The notes beneath the pieces are model-generated. The model was not told the DNA's origin. It saw only the letters and a list, made by a program, of their open reading frames with translations, and made no database searches. From NCBI RefSeq assembly GCF_014805625.2, contig NW_023998415.1:33942543-34006542 (forward strand): 64,000 nt of DNA. The letters run 5' to 3'. The position numbers and the translations under genes are program-made. Positions 13,518-27,488 of the stretch are shown in pieces. This stretch comes from Glossina fuscipes (taxonomy: Eukaryota; Arthropoda; Insecta; Diptera; Glossinidae). The stretch's first letter is position 1. Each line of letters starts with the position of its first letter.

Positions 13518-15597
13518 TTACGTTTTTATTATTATTGCCTTTGCCTCTACTTATTGCAAGCAGCAATTTAAATTTGCGGAATGTTTGTAACGCGAAGGAT
13601 TGATTCTCAATAGAAGATTTTACCAAATATGACATATGATATCTGAATGAAATAAACACGTATAATATAATTCATCGATCATGTAAGCATATATAGTTTT
13701 TTATTTGTCTGTCTGTCTGTCTGTTCGTTTATTAAATTTGCTATTATAATCTCAAAATTCAGCTTAGAAGGATCGAATTGCTATTAAATCGTTTTCTCTT
13801 GAGACCTTTCAGCATAATACAGCATTGCTATATATATCTATCCATTGCTATCAATTGATATATATATCTATTTTCATTTTCCCATTTGGATGGAGGGTAT
13901 CAAAATATTCGGCCCTAATCGAAAATAGTTTCTTTCTTAGTTAAGCATATGTACGCGCACGCAGCCATATTCAGTTACGCAATATACAGTCTCGTATATG
14001 TATTTATATTTAAAATGACCGCAATTGTATGTGTTGGCTTATGTGTATTTGTTTTTCATTTTTTTTTTTTTTTTCGGTTCTGTTATTGTGGTTGTACGTG
14101 TGGTTGGTTGATTACATACCGTACATACACTTTTTGCCCTCAACATACTATTTTCATTATCATTGCTTGGATATAATTTTCAAAAAACTTGGACACCATT
14201 TATTTAGTTAAAGTCACAGAGAACATTAATGTTACAATAATTTTTATACCGTAAAATTATTTTTAATATAAATTATATGTCAACATGTACGTTATGCATC
14301 ATAAATATGAAAACTGAATATGTGGGCTGATGGCTTGTCCTTTAACTTACGCTGCATTCTCTACGCACATGTTTATTGTGTGTATGTTTGTATATGTGTG
14401 TATGTGTGTATGTGTGTGTGTGTGATGTGTAAAATCAACATTTTCACTTTTTCTTTTGCTTTTTTTTTTTTTTTTTGTGATTTTTTGTTGTTGTTGTTGT
14501 TGTTGCCCGCCAAGTGCATTCATAAAGTTTGTTTTTCTTTTCTTTTTTTTCTTGTTTTTTTTTTTTTTTTTTTGTCTTTCAAAGTGCATGAATCTTCAAG
14601 TGCAATAATTTTATATTCACTTTCATAAAACTACATTTTCATAATGCTTTTCAAGTGAACCTTTCACATATTTATGGTGCTTTTGAAGGATGCGAAAAAC
14701 CTTAAAGACGACGCAATACCCCTGTTATTATTTTAAAGAAATAAACGGTAAATAAAACTGCTTTTTAAGTGCAGCGTATATGCATTTTTTAACACTTGTT
14801 TGTTGATACTAATCCTTCTTCTTCTTCTTCTTCTTTAGTAAGTTAAGAAAATTCTTTTCTTTTTTTTTTCTATATCCCTTTATTGTGTATGGATTCCGAT
14901 TAACAGAAAGAAGCCGAAGAACGTGCATCTTTAAACATTTGCCAGTTCGTGCAAAAAAATAAAAATAAAAAAACAAAAAAAAACAACTACTAAGAATGCT
15001 ACAGTCGACGAGCAAAGCTGAGCATTAGTTACTCTACACCAGTTCGCTTAATTAATAATTTATCAAGAATTTTACATAATTTTCTTGAAAGCCCTTGGAG
15101 AATACTCGAAGCGTCAACTATCGTGATCTAAATTAAGCGGTCTTAACATACTTGTCAAAAGATTCTACTGTTTCTTAGTTGCTTCCGGCATAGCAAATTA
15201 CAAATTGTACTTTGCCGCCGTGAAAGGAATTGCGCCCATGAGAATCCCTATAAATGGTGCGATCAAAAAAATATATCTATATAATCCAAAGTGCTTGCGG
15301 TTGATTTAATAAGGATAAATTTTCATCAGAAATTAGACGTGATTCTTTATTAAAAGCCTTCTATGGGTTGAGATTCAAAACACATAGAGAACTACATGGT
15401 CCAAATTTGGGAAGATTCATTTTTATGTCAAATTATTATCATGAACAAATTTTTATTAAGAACTATTGAAAATTAGATCTTTTTGCCCACTCAGTTACCC
15501 CTCCCCCCCTGCTTCCCGCCAAATTATAATGCCAAAGTACCATTACTAAGCGATTACTGTCATGAAATTCTAAAAATTAAATTCTGTTTTCTTATAA

Positions 15598-15860
15598 ACG
15601 ACTCGTCAAAACAAGACATAATATGGGGAGCGATTCGATTTAACCAGTTTCGTCTTTGGTCCAAATCATGTCATTGTATCGAATTTTATGAAAATTTCCT
15701 ATAGGTTGAAAATAAGTGTACATGAACAGACGGGCACGCTGACAGACTTGATTAGGAATCAGGAAATGATTATGAATCGATCGGCATAACGACTAGGGGG
15801 ACTAGGAGGGTCATCTGAAATCGTTCTGGGTGTTACAATCATTTGCACAAGTTTAGTGTT
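15598..15860 (-). repeat. Dispersed repeat family 1 copy
   Basis: Shows AGACATAATATGGGGAGCGA, TTCCTATAGGTTGAAAATAA, a GACGGGCACGCTGACAGAC tract and ATGAATCGATCGGCATAACG. Confidence 0.55.
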
Positions 15861-16037
15861 CCCCCCCCGCCACAACTGAAAATTGATTCGATTTGATTGA
15901 TTATGCGTAGGATTTGGTAGATAGGTTTAATAACGAATTTCCTCCCGATCGACTCTCGTAACAGTTTTAACAATACTTGATGTCTGCATAAATTTCGAAC
16001 GAATACATTCAGTTATTGTTGCGCAAAAAAAAAAAAA

Positions 16038-16137
16038 NNNNNNNNNNNNNNNNNNNNNNNNNNNNNNNNNNNNNNNNNNNNNNNNNNNNNNNNNNNNNNN
16101 NNNNNNNNNNNNNNNNNNNNNNNNNNNNNNNNNNNNN
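16038..16137. other. Assembly gap, 100 N
   Basis: Exactly 100 unknown bases sit in a poly-A context on both sides. The round size suggests a placeholder rather than a measured length. Confidence 1.
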
Positions 16138-16599
16138 AAATAATGAAAAAAAAAAAACTAAAATACATTTTGATAGGGATGCCAGGTTTATTGTTGTTCA
16201 TCGATTTTTGTCGTTATAGTCGAAATCGCTTATAAAATACGTTCACGTAAATACTTACCGCTTATTAATTATTATTGCGAATTGTATATAGTGCGCGCTT
16301 GGGAAGCTAATATATTTTTCATATAGTTTCGATCATGTCTGAACAGTGAGATCGTTTTAAAAATATCTGAATGAAATCGCATTCATTGAAATCACGTTAT
16401 GGGGCTGGAAACTTTGACTAAAAGAATAAACTTAGTTTTAGATTTGGTTTTCTTTTTCTTTTTTTTTTTTGATAATCAGCTACAAACATTTGAAGGTCTT
16501 CACGGTTTCGGAGGCATTTATCAAAAGAAAAAAAAAGGTGAAAACACTATAGTACGATGCGGTTCATCATTAAGTACCTTGCAGCGGTCTACAGTTGCC

Positions 16600-16810
16600 C
16601 ATGTATCGTCTTCTCAATATGCGACGTTACATGGGAAGTGATCGAAAAAGTCTATCGCTCCGAATCACTTTCAGTGGCATTTATTTTTATGTCACACTTC
16701 GCCCGTGTTTTAAAGTTCATCAAAATATCTCCAGAATTACGATCTGATGGTTAAACACAAAAAAAAAAAAAAAAAAAAAACAAGACAGACAGATGGACAG
16801 ATTAATAGCG
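16600..16810 (-). repeat. Dispersed repeat family 1 copy
   Basis: Shows ACATGGGAAGTGATCGAAAA, ATTACGATCTGATGGTTAAA, a poly-A insert and a GACAGACAGATGGACAG tract. Confidence 0.55.
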
Positions 16811-17019
16811 TAGCGTCTATTAATTTAGTTTTTAATCTACATCTCGGACGAAAAACCCGATTAGAAATCAATGAATTGTCTTCTTGTCTTCCAAACAAGT
16901 ATTGTAGAAAAGCTAGCCTTAGATAGTCGTAGATTTGGCCAATGTTGTACAAAATTTCTTATATTAACATAATTATCCTACACCACCTTATAATTATTAA
17001 TATAATGATCATTCAAAAT

Positions 17020-17140
17020 GAAAGGCTGTATGGTTCGAGCCGCATCATTTTCAACAGCGTTCGTTCTTGAGCCAAGGCAACTCAATGTAACAGGTTTTGT
17101 CAAAATGTCTTAAAAATTGTGGCTTGAAACCGACGTTTAA
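17020..17140 (-). repeat. Dispersed repeat family 1 fragment
   Basis: Shows TTCGTTCTTGAGCCAAGGCA and GTTTTGTCAAAATGTCTTAA with ATTGTGGCTTGAAACCGACG, matching the left portion of other copies. The GACAGAC tract is absent. Confidence 0.5.
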
Positions 17141-18489
17141 ATAATAACAGAAAATGATTGTGAATTGTTCTGAACCCCTTCTGAATATTGCTTACCTCAG
17201 CACAAATATACTATACTAGCCTTATACCATAAGTGGTGTATGATGTAATTAAAAAATACTAAAAGAGCAGAGACGAAGGCGTTGTCTTTATTATAATAAG
17301 TTTTAAGAAAACTAGCAAGAAATCCTCTTTCCAACCATATCAACCATTGATAATTAATAGATGGAACGAATGATATATGCAAAATATTTGGTATATCAAG
17401 AAAGACGAAATGCCATTTATATATTTGTTACTTAAAATGGTTTTATTCTGGAAACGTGTATCGTAAAGCGTCGCTTGGCACAAATAATTGGCACAGATTA
17501 AGAACTATCGACTTTGGATATGAATTTCTATTAATTGCAGGCGGATCTTTCGGATGATTTATTTGCTTAATTTTCATGGGCAATGACTATATAAGAATCC
17601 ATTAATATGAAATTTTTGATTGAGAAAGCAGAATATAGGATATATAGAAATAAAGGAAGCACAAAAATATATTTAGAAAATCGTAAAATAGAAAGACTTA
17701 TCTTAATCAAGGGTTAGATGTATTCTCACTTCATCATTGCAGGCATTCATATCTTTTGTTACTTTGTTGATTATGTGTATTTATGTATGTATGTATGCAT
17801 GTATGTATGTACATGTGTATGTTTGATTGTATGTTGTAAATATTTAAATATTTAAAGTGTGACAACCGAAAAAGGTTGACGATGGCGTTGTGTTATGTTG
17901 TGATATTGAAAGAGAATCGGTTGTAATTCTGCTTTCATTATCGATTTTTTAAATATTTGATTACAGCGTTTAAAAAAGGAAGAAAAAAAACAAGAAGATA
18001 TGCTAACGCAACAATAGCAAACTGTGTTGAGTTGAAACTCATGAGATTGATAATATTTTGATAATATTTAATTTAAATAATAAACAAAATAAAAAAAAAT
18101 AGTTAAAAAAAAAAAAAACCAAAATTCAAATATATATATATATATATATAAAAGCATTAAGTCTTTAGTTGCCTTTGTCAAATATATTTACAAAGTTATT
18201 TACACCGTTCGTATATTCGTTTATCGAATTTATTATAATAACAGGAATAAAGAGTAATAGAGAAAAAAGGATTTTTAATATAACTGAAAATTAAATATAA
18301 AAATTTATTAATAAACAGTTTATGTTATAGAGTTATTTATATGCAATAATTTCAAACTAAACACTAATACAAGCGAATAGAAAAACAAATAATAAAAAAG
18401 AAATTAAGGACGACATGAAATATTGTGTTATTTTCTTGCGTTCAGCTGTAGTAGTAGTAGGGCTAGCAGTTGGGCACAACACGACTTAC

Positions 18490-18561
18490 CTGTATAGACG
18501 GAACAGCAGTGCTGGGATAAGATTGTTGTTGATGGTGAGGCTGTTGTTGTTGCTGCCGTTG

Positions 18562-18600
<39 letters not shown>

Positions 18601-18713
18601 TTCGTATTGATTGTTCGTTGGAACTGTTTGATACTGAGGTTGCGGTTGAGGTGTAAATTCACGCACAATTCTTTCTTCGGACACGGGAGGCCAAGCTACG
18701 CGTTTGTAACCTT
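18490..18713 (-). CDS. Polyglutamine exon with a GYKRVAWPP motif, same gene
   Basis: The acceptor follows a T-rich tract (about 18720-18755) and is a tandem: CGAG|AAG|GTTAC. Either AG joins the phase-1 end of the upstream exon in frame. The peptide begins Gly-Tyr-Lys-Arg-Val-Ala-Trp-Pro-Pro, then Ser-Glu-Glu-Arg-Ile-Val-Arg-Glu-Phe, then Pro/Gln-rich sequence. About 14 consecutive Gln follow, then Arg and further Gln blocks. The exon ends at a perfect CAG|GTAAGT donor in phase 0. At 224 nt it gives 2 nt plus 74 codons, matching the phases exactly. The Val-Ala-Trp-Pro-Pro motif looks conserved rather than low complexity and is the best probe for identifying the gene. Assignment to the same gene as the 62-64 kb exons rests on strand, phase and composition. 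No transcript was seen. Confidence 0.78.
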
Positions 18714-19659
18714 CTCGTATTTAATTGAAACCAAAAACAGGAAAAAATAAAACGTACAAAAACACTACGAATTAATTATATTATCAAAAAGCAAACAATC
18801 TAAGGTATAAGTTAAGACCAGACATATATGTATATTTCATTTAATTATGAAATTTTATTTTATCATTGATGAAATACGAGCAGACACATATCTTATTAAA
18901 GGGAGTAAGCGTAAAGGTCGGTTTATTTCATAATCCTAAAAGTAGGCAATATTTACTTGCAAAAATCATTTCCCTACAATGGCGAATATAATTTTAAAGG
19001 TAAAATAAAGAAAATATACCAATTAAGTAAGTAGAAGAAAAAGAAGAAGAAGAAGGTATACACAGTTCTTTCCGAATTTTTTACTACCTACCGTACACTG
19101 GTGAACTGTATATGATGGCAAAGTAAAACGAAAATTCGCTCACTCAATACATCAATTCCATATCGTATATATATATATATATTTCTCTCCACTTGTTTTA
19201 TTACACGATTTGGCCGCACTATCCAGCTACAAAGCATCCTTACATAATACTCCATAATTCAAGCGCAAGATGCCAGAGAAAGGAAAAAGGCGACCAGGAA
19301 TCCTTTTAGTTAAGTTGAGGAACTGAAGCTGATTGATTTAAGATCAATATTTTCCTCTAAGGTCAACTGTTCAAGTCTTAATGGTCATTTCAAAATATCG
19401 CGAATGCGATTAACAAATACGTTTAAATCGTTTCTGCTATTGATCATATTGATCAAAAATATATATAAAATTTATGGATTGCCCCAAATGTTTTTTTATT
19501 TAATCCAATATAACTACTGCGGTCGATACAACTAAAATTCCGTTTAAAGCTCAAATTAATTTTTAATTGGCGCAAGGAATGTTGTTGTGTCTTACTGTTG
19601 TGTACAATATATAAATTGTTAACTTTAACAATTATGCCTTAGCCGTTTTCTTTTATTCC

Positions 19660-19965
19660 TTTATACCCTACAACACTTACGATACAAGGGTATATTAAGT
19701 TGATGCGGATGTATACAGTACGTAGAAGGACTTGAAATACGGCCATCTTATATTATAGCGATTGACTTAGAATCATTTTTCGAATCGATTAAAGCTTGCA
19801 GGTCCGGCTGTCCATCTGTCCGTCTGATATCTATTCATGTATTTTTGCGTATAATCTACGGGTCATAATTGTTGAGATATTATAAACAAATTTAATGCGT
19901 TAACGTATTTTAGTTCAAAGACGAGCGCCATTGAACACTTTTTCAACTACATCTCTTATAAATAT
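19660..19965 (+). repeat. Dispersed repeat family 1 copy, forward orientation
   Basis: Begins TTTATACCCTACAACACTTA and continues with CAAGGGTATATTAAGTTGAT, CGAATCGATTAAAGCTTGCA, CTGTCCATCTGTCCGTCTGA and a CACTTTTTCAACTACATCTC end. This is one of the better-preserved starts of the family. Confidence 0.65.
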
Positions 19966-22900
19966 TTATCATATGTTTTTTAGCTGTATTAAGAGAAGCG
20001 GTGTAGGGTATTTATGTTCGGCCATTGTCAACTATAACGTTTTCAGTTGTTTTTATTTCATTAAAAATATATATATGTGTATGTATATAAAATTTATTAC
20101 CGACCGTTATGCATGCATACGCAAGCCTAAATGAAGAAGTCGTTGGTAAACTTCTAATGATATTACTCACAATTATTATTACAAATTTTTGCAACTTTCA
20201 TATTGAAGTAATTAAAGTTTTTGGAAAATTTCATTTCATAGATTTAAAAACTTTCTAAGCTTGAGGGAATTATTCATCATAAATTTTTTAAGCCTTCAAC
20301 ATGAACTTGTCAGATAAAGGAAATCGTAATAATATTTTAAATAGATATGATTAAAAAAAAAAGAGAAAAAAAAATTTTCTTCAAAAAAAAAACGTTTTCA
20401 AGCTGTGTAAATGTTTAGCAAAAATCAAAAAAAAAAAAAAAAAAAAAAAACGAAACATTACAATACAATTACAATAAATAACATAAATAAGTTGCTAACC
20501 TTCCTGCCTAAAACAATCATAAATACGTTAATTGTTCATTTGTGAACCGATGAATACGACATGTGCGATAGCATTGAGACTTTCGATTGGCAATTGCTTG
20601 CCGAATGAACGTGGAGACAATTTATTGTATGTTATTTGTTGAAGTTAATTGAAAAAGAAAAGATTCCTTGTGGCAAGCGCTGCAATATATGCGTTAAGCT
20701 TCATTTCAATTTACATATAAGGATGTTAAGCGCATTAAATAGATATTTTGATTATAATTATTATATACTAGTCTGCTCTTACACACACTATTCTTTATTT
20801 GCTTTAGTAGACATAGTAGTGCACAGTAGGTATATATGCAGTAAAAAAAAAAATAAAAAAAACAGATCATAATATAAATTTCAATATTTGTATAGCATTT
20901 AACCAAATATCATAAATCAAGTTAACACCTTTTCTGTATACACGTATGTATACATAATACGTTCAGTAATACTTAGCCACAACAATAATGAACGTATAGT
21001 GAATAGTGAAAGTAAGAATAAGGTATAATACATAGTTACACAATGGCTCTGGTCGTTTGGTTGACTGGTGCAATGTAAAACTATAGAAGAAGAAATAACC
21101 TTTTAAAATTATGACCAAAACCGTACTGTTAATAACTTTTTATGCCATAACTTGCAAATGCTCACAAACAACTAAACTACAAACAACTGCGGCAACAGTA
21201 ACAACAACGGTACGGAGCGAGTCAGTAGGAAAAAAAAAAAAAAAAAAAAAACCAAACACGTATATCTATGTTGCCGAGTAAACTTTGAAGGGAAATGGAA
21301 AAAGCGCAATGAAAAGTAAGGGAAAAAAAATCAACAAAAAATAAATAAATAAATTGAGAAAAGAACGAATGTCGGATACCCATTCATTGCATGCAGTCAA
21401 TTACAATTGTTAGAATAATGTTATGTCTAGCAATTGTAACTTTAGTAATTTCAGCAATGTAATCCAGCTATTATAACAGTAGATATTGAACAGCAGCATT
21501 GCAAGCTGCAGTAAAAATATGTTTTCATTATAAATTATCATTAATTATTATAATTATTATAATTTGTTGAATCACAAAAGCATTAACGTCCAAGTACGAA
21601 GGATAATCTATCGGCTAACAGTTTAGATTGCTTGTGGTAAAAAATGTCATTTTTAAGTTGACTTCATCATGGTTATGGCGAAGTGCGGCTAGCCTTTAGT
21701 AGCGCTTTACGCTTGTCGCGTCGTTGTTTAATACCTAAATCAAATCTTTGCTTTAATGAAAATCTCCCGCTGAATGATAATTCATCGACTTTATAAGGTC
21801 TTCCATGGATGAGTTTCAATATTGTCAAAGGAATGGTAAAATTAATATATCCATACTTTCTGCTGATGGGTATAAAAAAATTATATTAAGCAGACATGTT
21901 AGTTTAATATTCTACAAACAGACGTGTACATGTGTACATATATACAGAAATAGTTTACAGCACAAAAATATACCATAAAAAGGCCATAAAATTTTTATAC
22001 ATATATATATATATATGTATATATATGTATATATATTTATCTAGCTATACAGACACACACATGTATATATATATATACAGATATATAACTGTTGTTATTT
22101 TGTATATATGTATATGAATATGTATTTGTATATAGGTGTATTTCTCAATGTGTATGAGTATGGGTGTCTTTTGTGTACATGAATGTTTTTTTATATGAAA
22201 CCCCGACATAAGTCCTAAAAGTTGAGAGCGATGGAGAGGTAAAAGGAATCAATGTTAACCGAATTTAACATCAATCAATATTAATTTCCGTTAATACCGA
22301 ACGAATCAACGTTCGAACAATAATAATAACAATAACAACAGTAAAAAAAATGCATCGGTTGGGGTGTGTGTGTGGAGGGGGAAAGAAAAAATGAGTTTAT
22401 ATTTTCTTCTATCTGCAATAAAAATGCACGCTGTACATACATATATTTGTACTATAAAAATGAAGGCTTTTTTACGTTCAAGCATTTTTAGCGTAAATTA
22501 ATTTTTTCTTTGTTTTTTTTTTTTTTTAAGCACGATTTTTATTTTTGGTTTACAGGTTAAAATTCAAAAATAAAAAAAAAAAACAAAAACAAAATAAAAA
22601 TAAAAATCAAATAAGAAATGTTATACGAGTTTGAACGAATCGCGAATACCCATAGACTAGACATTAAATATTTCCAAGTTTATTAAAATTTATATAACGT
22701 AAGAATTGAAACGAAACTTTTTTGAGTGTAGCATAGCTTGTTATAGCCAACGCGTAAGGTATGCAGGTGTGTGTTTACCAAGCTTTTGGAAAAATCTTTG
22801 TTTTGTTGGTTTGTTGTAAAGCAAAGCAAAAATTTATTTGAAAAATTTCAATATCGATTGCTTATGGGCAAATAATCTTCGCGAGTAAAATTGCTTTTTA

Positions 22901-23507
22901 GAATCCAGACTTGAGATTTTGAAAGTTCGAAATACCAGTTTAATGGACGGACCGACAAGGACATAATCTAATCATGCGAGAATCTCATATGTGTTTTATT
23001 CCTTATTTAATTTGCTTTTGGCTAACCCTACATGGGTTAATGGGATTTCGTTAATTTAATGTTTTTTCTCGCTTTAATTGATTTAGTTTCGTGGAGAGAC
23101 AGACATTGGATGCTTACCCCAATCATCAATTATTGTAAGCTTAAGGGGAAATTTTATCGCATCTATCTTAAGTTAGCTAAAGATATGTAAGATATGTGTC
23201 AAGATATACGGTATCATTGCATTTTGATAAATATCGTCAAAGAAATGATGTATTTTTTTTTATGAATCCATAAACATTGTCTTCATTTCAAAAGCAAAAG
23301 GAAATCATAGCTATTCCCCATCTGCAGATTTATTCAATTCAATTTATTACACATATTCCCCGATAGCAAATACGTGCATATATGCAGTATTTTATTAATA
23401 TTTACAAGTAAATAAATTGAAATTTATGTTAGCGCTAAGAGTCCGCTAACGAGTGAATGGGAATCAATTTCATCGTATGAGCATTATCATATTATATTAT
23501 ATTGTGA

Positions 23508-23510
<3 letters not shown>

Positions 23511-23565
<55 letters not shown>
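23511..23565. repeat. Run of 55 A
   Basis: The longest homopolymer in the window. It could be a retroposon tail or microsatellite. No element body was recognised upstream. Confidence 0.95.
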
Positions 23566-23568
<3 letters not shown>

Positions 23569-23791
23569 TTCTACTTCATTAATAGGATGATGGTACACGA
23601 AAAAAAAACGAAAAAAAGGAATAAACAAATTCTGAAAGAGAAAACCATGATAATCAAATTTTCATTCATCAAGTCATCTAAGTAATAAGCAGAGTACGAG
23701 TACAGGGAGAGATTTAATTTAGAATAATATCACAATTCGTTTTCAAATATTCTATGATAAATACATAAGAGCTATAATTTCATCCAATATA

Positions 23792-23831
<40 letters not shown>

Positions 23832-24293
23832 GCGTTGTGTTAATGTAATGCAGAAATATATGCATAGGAATTAATTCTCGAATTGTTGTTGTCGATAATG
23901 AACCAACAAGTATGTATGCAATGCTTTCTAAATTAATGTGGATTTCCTTTATTTTATAATACTTGATATTATTGCCCAGATATTGGCATAGTATGTACTC
24001 TAACTGTTAATGTGAAACTTATAAGCACTTAATTTTATTTACTTTATTTATTCCTACTAAATATCCTTATCAGCTATTGTATATTGCCTATATACAGCAT
24101 AAATGCACCAACCAATAATTCGTTGAATGTAAATTCAAAAGATGGAGCAAAAAAAAAAAAACAAATTAAGAATAACAAAAATGTGATTGACTAATGTACA
24201 CTCAAACTGACAGAGAAGTATGTCAATGACGCAGACGCTATTTCAACCTTAATTCTATCGACCTAATATATTCAATTGGCTCTGTAATTGTAA

Positions 24294-24491
24294 CTAAGTG
24301 TATTTATATGCACATGGTGCACAACTGCCAAACAGTTCAAGGAAGTGCGTAAAAGGTGCGTCGTTCAAGTTTTTACAAGCAACCTGGAACGGCGAAAATA
24401 ATTTGTAATTTGTGCGACAATGGGAGAGCCTAATATGAACATAGTGCCTAGAAAAACGCCGTAGAGCGTTTAGAGATAATTGACTGAGCAA
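24294..24491 (-). mobile_element. Possible retrotransposon C-terminal scrap
   Basis: A 65-codon minus-strand frame has a Cys-Lys-Asn-Leu-Asn-Asp, Thr-His-Phe-Leu and Gly-Ser-Cys-Ala arrangement. It vaguely resembles the cysteine/histidine-rich tail after the RNase H domain of jockey-like elements. The match is short and weak and could be chance. Confidence 0.25.
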
Positions 24492-25439
24492 AAAATGACA
24501 CTAGACGGAATGGAATTAGATATCCGTTTATAAGCATACACACAAACGAGATTCCTAATATGTGCCGTTTTTTCCCATAGGGCGGACGAGGTAAGATGTA
24601 CTCTAACGCAAGTTCATGCAAAGCAAAAAAGGAAAAACTAATTTTTGAGCAAATTTCATTCTATCGATCTGACACGAATAGCTTGGAGCCCACACAACTA
24701 ACTCTTAATCAAAAATAAGTCTTATAAGCGTCACATAAAAAACTTTTTGCTATGTAGAAATGATCAACGTGCTTCTTCGTTTATTTTTAAAGCCTAATCA
24801 ATATTTTGCTTTATTTACATATGCCTCAATGGGGAGAGTAAAGTTCATTTTTTCATCAAACGAACCACATTCTCAATGTTGTGACATAATCAACGGACGA
24901 TAACCTAGAGAATAACGTAATTTTTCACTTGAAAAGGCTTAGTAACATTATGTGATATCTGTACCAGTATAGATAAACAGGTTCGTCGTATGCCTGATCT
25001 GAATAGCTTTCTTGGTAAAACGTAGCAATTTATACCTGATCAGCTGAGTTCTTATCGCCACATCGCATATAATCGCTTTAACAAGTTTTCTTACCTACGA
25101 AATATGTATTTTTAGCACAACAATAGCGGGAAAAGTCAACTGAGGACACACTCCTTTTAAACTGTTTAAATGTGTGTATTGAGTAAATTGATTACACCTG
25201 CCAAAGACGGTATTAGGTGAATCACATTTTTGTAAAACATCGGAAAATTGTTGTAGATAAGCTTTGAATAGCGAATTTGATTTAATTAAATGCCTGCCTG
25301 TTGGCCATGTGCCCTGTCTTATCGCTCTCAGGTAAGGTAAGGTCAAGGTAGATTATTTTTGAAAACGAAGAACAAGTTAAGAAACGGTAGTGACCAACAG
25401 TTCGCCATTAAATACTCCACATCATCCTAGAGTTATTCA

Positions 25440-25752
25440 TATAACGAGTATTCGAAATAAGGCGTCACATGGGAAATAGCTCGATCCGAGCCATATTCAT
25501 TAGCGTTCGTCTTGGGCCAAAATATGTGAGTGTAATAAATTTCATCAAAATATTTTCAATATTACGACCTGTAGGTTGAACCAAAAGAAAACAAAACTGA
25601 CTGATGGACAGAGAAGCAAGTTTGAGAATCACTTTCTGAATCGATTAATATAATCAAAAATGATATTATATCTCAAGTGCTTGCGGGGATTGAGTATACC
25701 AAATATAGCAAATCCTGATGCACAAAAGTACAACAAGCGGTGTAGAGTATAA
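25440..25752 (-). repeat. Dispersed repeat family 1 copy
   Basis: Shows GTCACATGGGAAATAGCTCG, ATTACGACCTGTAGGTTGAA, a GATGGACAGAGAAGC tract, CTTTCTGAATCGATTAATAT and GGTGTAGAGTATAAAAATTG. Confidence 0.65.
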
Positions 25753-26764
25753 AAATTGACATAAAATTTTCGTTTCCTAGACGACTACATTAGATTGTTA
25801 TCATGATTCTAATCTTTAGTACAATATTCAATCATGATTAAGAGTATAATATATATGCATTACATATAATTCTAATATATTTGCTATGATGTAATTACAT
25901 ATAAAACAAATCTGCACAGTACAAGCTGTGCATATCAAAGAAAAACTTCTCCTCAGAACTTAATTTATTACAAATTTTTATATATATATATATAGTAATC
26001 AATGTTTTATTTTGATGTTCTTAAGCAGACTTTGAAACTGAAAGCAAATTTTATGCATCGTTTCATTTGCTAATCACAAAGTTTATATTAAGCAAGTTTA
26101 ATAGTATGATAATACCTGGAAGAGCGACTCACTGGATTAAATTTAATTTTACTCAACAATTCTATCGAGTCAATATTTCCATTAATCAGATTGATTATAA
26201 TTGTCACCTCTAGCATGAATCTCCGTTTAACAAGAGATTAATTTATGTATAAGTTTGTAATTTACGATGCGATAATAAGTACACGATGATAAGCATAAAA
26301 GGTTAAGCAGATGAAATAATTATAGATTAATTGAAACGTTCGCAGAATTTCACCTAAAACGTTTTAAAATTATTATATAATTTGATATTCTTAACGATAT
26401 ATGATGAAAAGTGAAAGTCGATAGTGTCAAATAATGAATTCGTATCATTGGTATTCGGTTGGCGTACGCTTATTTAAAACGTTATATATCGGAGCAATTC
26501 TTCTTCAACAATTCTGCATTCAATTGCTCGGTATCGGATATCAAACAATAAATATGCCTTGTTGACATAGAAAGATTGTTTTTTTTTTTTCATCGCAACC
26601 CTTAGAAAGTCGATCGGGGACCCAGAAAATAAACGTATGTAGTATAAATTTATCACATTACACATTGATTATTTTCTGCAAAATACTAAAAACTATCTCT
26701 GGTCGCCATATAAAGGCATTTTTTTTTTCTTGCTATAAGAGAATTTATATGAAAGGGGGTTTTA

Positions 26765-26965
26765 GTGGTAGACTTTGTTTTCGCCTAAATTCATCAAAGT
26801 GTTTCGTAATTGCGACCAGTAAATTGAACAAGTAGCCAATAGACAGGCAGGTGCCTGGATGGACATGCTTAAAGCATTATCGATCGTCACAATAAAAGAT
26901 AGGCCTATGTCAAGTCCTTCCTTGCATGTGGCTCGCACCTTGCATACAAACTTCTTACTAAGCAC
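26765..26965 (-). repeat. Dispersed repeat family 1 copy
   Basis: Shows AATTCATCAAAGTGTTTCGT, ATTGCGACCAGTAAATTGAA, a degraded GACAGGCAGG tract and AATAAAAGATAGGCCTATGT in family order. Confidence 0.55.
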
Positions 26966-27488
26966 GATGAAAGCAGTTTGCTAAGCAGGTGTTATCTTAC
27001 TGAAACAATATCCTAGTTTTGTACCTTCAACAACTACCGCTATTGCTATTAAACGAATTACTAATACCTCACATGATTATGTCTAACGGATTGACATTGC
27101 GTAAGCCAGCTAAATGGCTGAGGCATACTTTAGAGACGTAGGTGAATTAAGTGGAATGTCATTACAACTATCACATCGATAACAAGTTGTAGCCAAACTG
27201 GTCAAGATCGGCCAATAAGAATAGTGGCATCAGTTCTGCTTGGCATAGAAAAGCATTTAATTAGTTTATTATGTTCAAAGCGCTAGATCGAAAATAATCG
27301 AACTCATTGGTTTACTAAAATTGTTGAGCCAAAACTGAATCTCTTGAGAACGTCTAGAAAATCATTTAGAAATGGTATAAATAGATTTGCAGAATGTGTT
27401 AAGGTACGGCATGAATAATAAAATAGTTTTTTTTTTAATGACAAGTTCACGTTTTTATCATAAGTTTATGTCTTGTCTTAATGTTTAG

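Larger units (their letters stand above)
1..18489 (-). other. Non-coding sequence downstream of the polyglutamine exon, probably intron
   Basis: The CAG|GTAAGT donor at 18489 shows that another exon must follow, but none is convincing down to position 1. Content is AT-rich with many poly-A and poly-T tracts, TA, CA and GA repeats, a CTGG/CTGA minisatellite and several copies of the dispersed repeat family. All open frames here are short and low in complexity or lie inside repeats. Confidence 0.6.

Noticed and set aside
14320..14628. Cys/Val/Phe-rich 102-codon frame
   Set aside because: It is made of TG, T and TTG runs, and no coding signature remains outside them.
25095..25346. Possible second retrotransposon tail on the minus strand
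   Set aside because: A Gly-Thr-Trp-Pro-Thr-Gly-Arg-His phrase is suggestive, but the cysteine pattern is incomplete and nothing supports it on either side.
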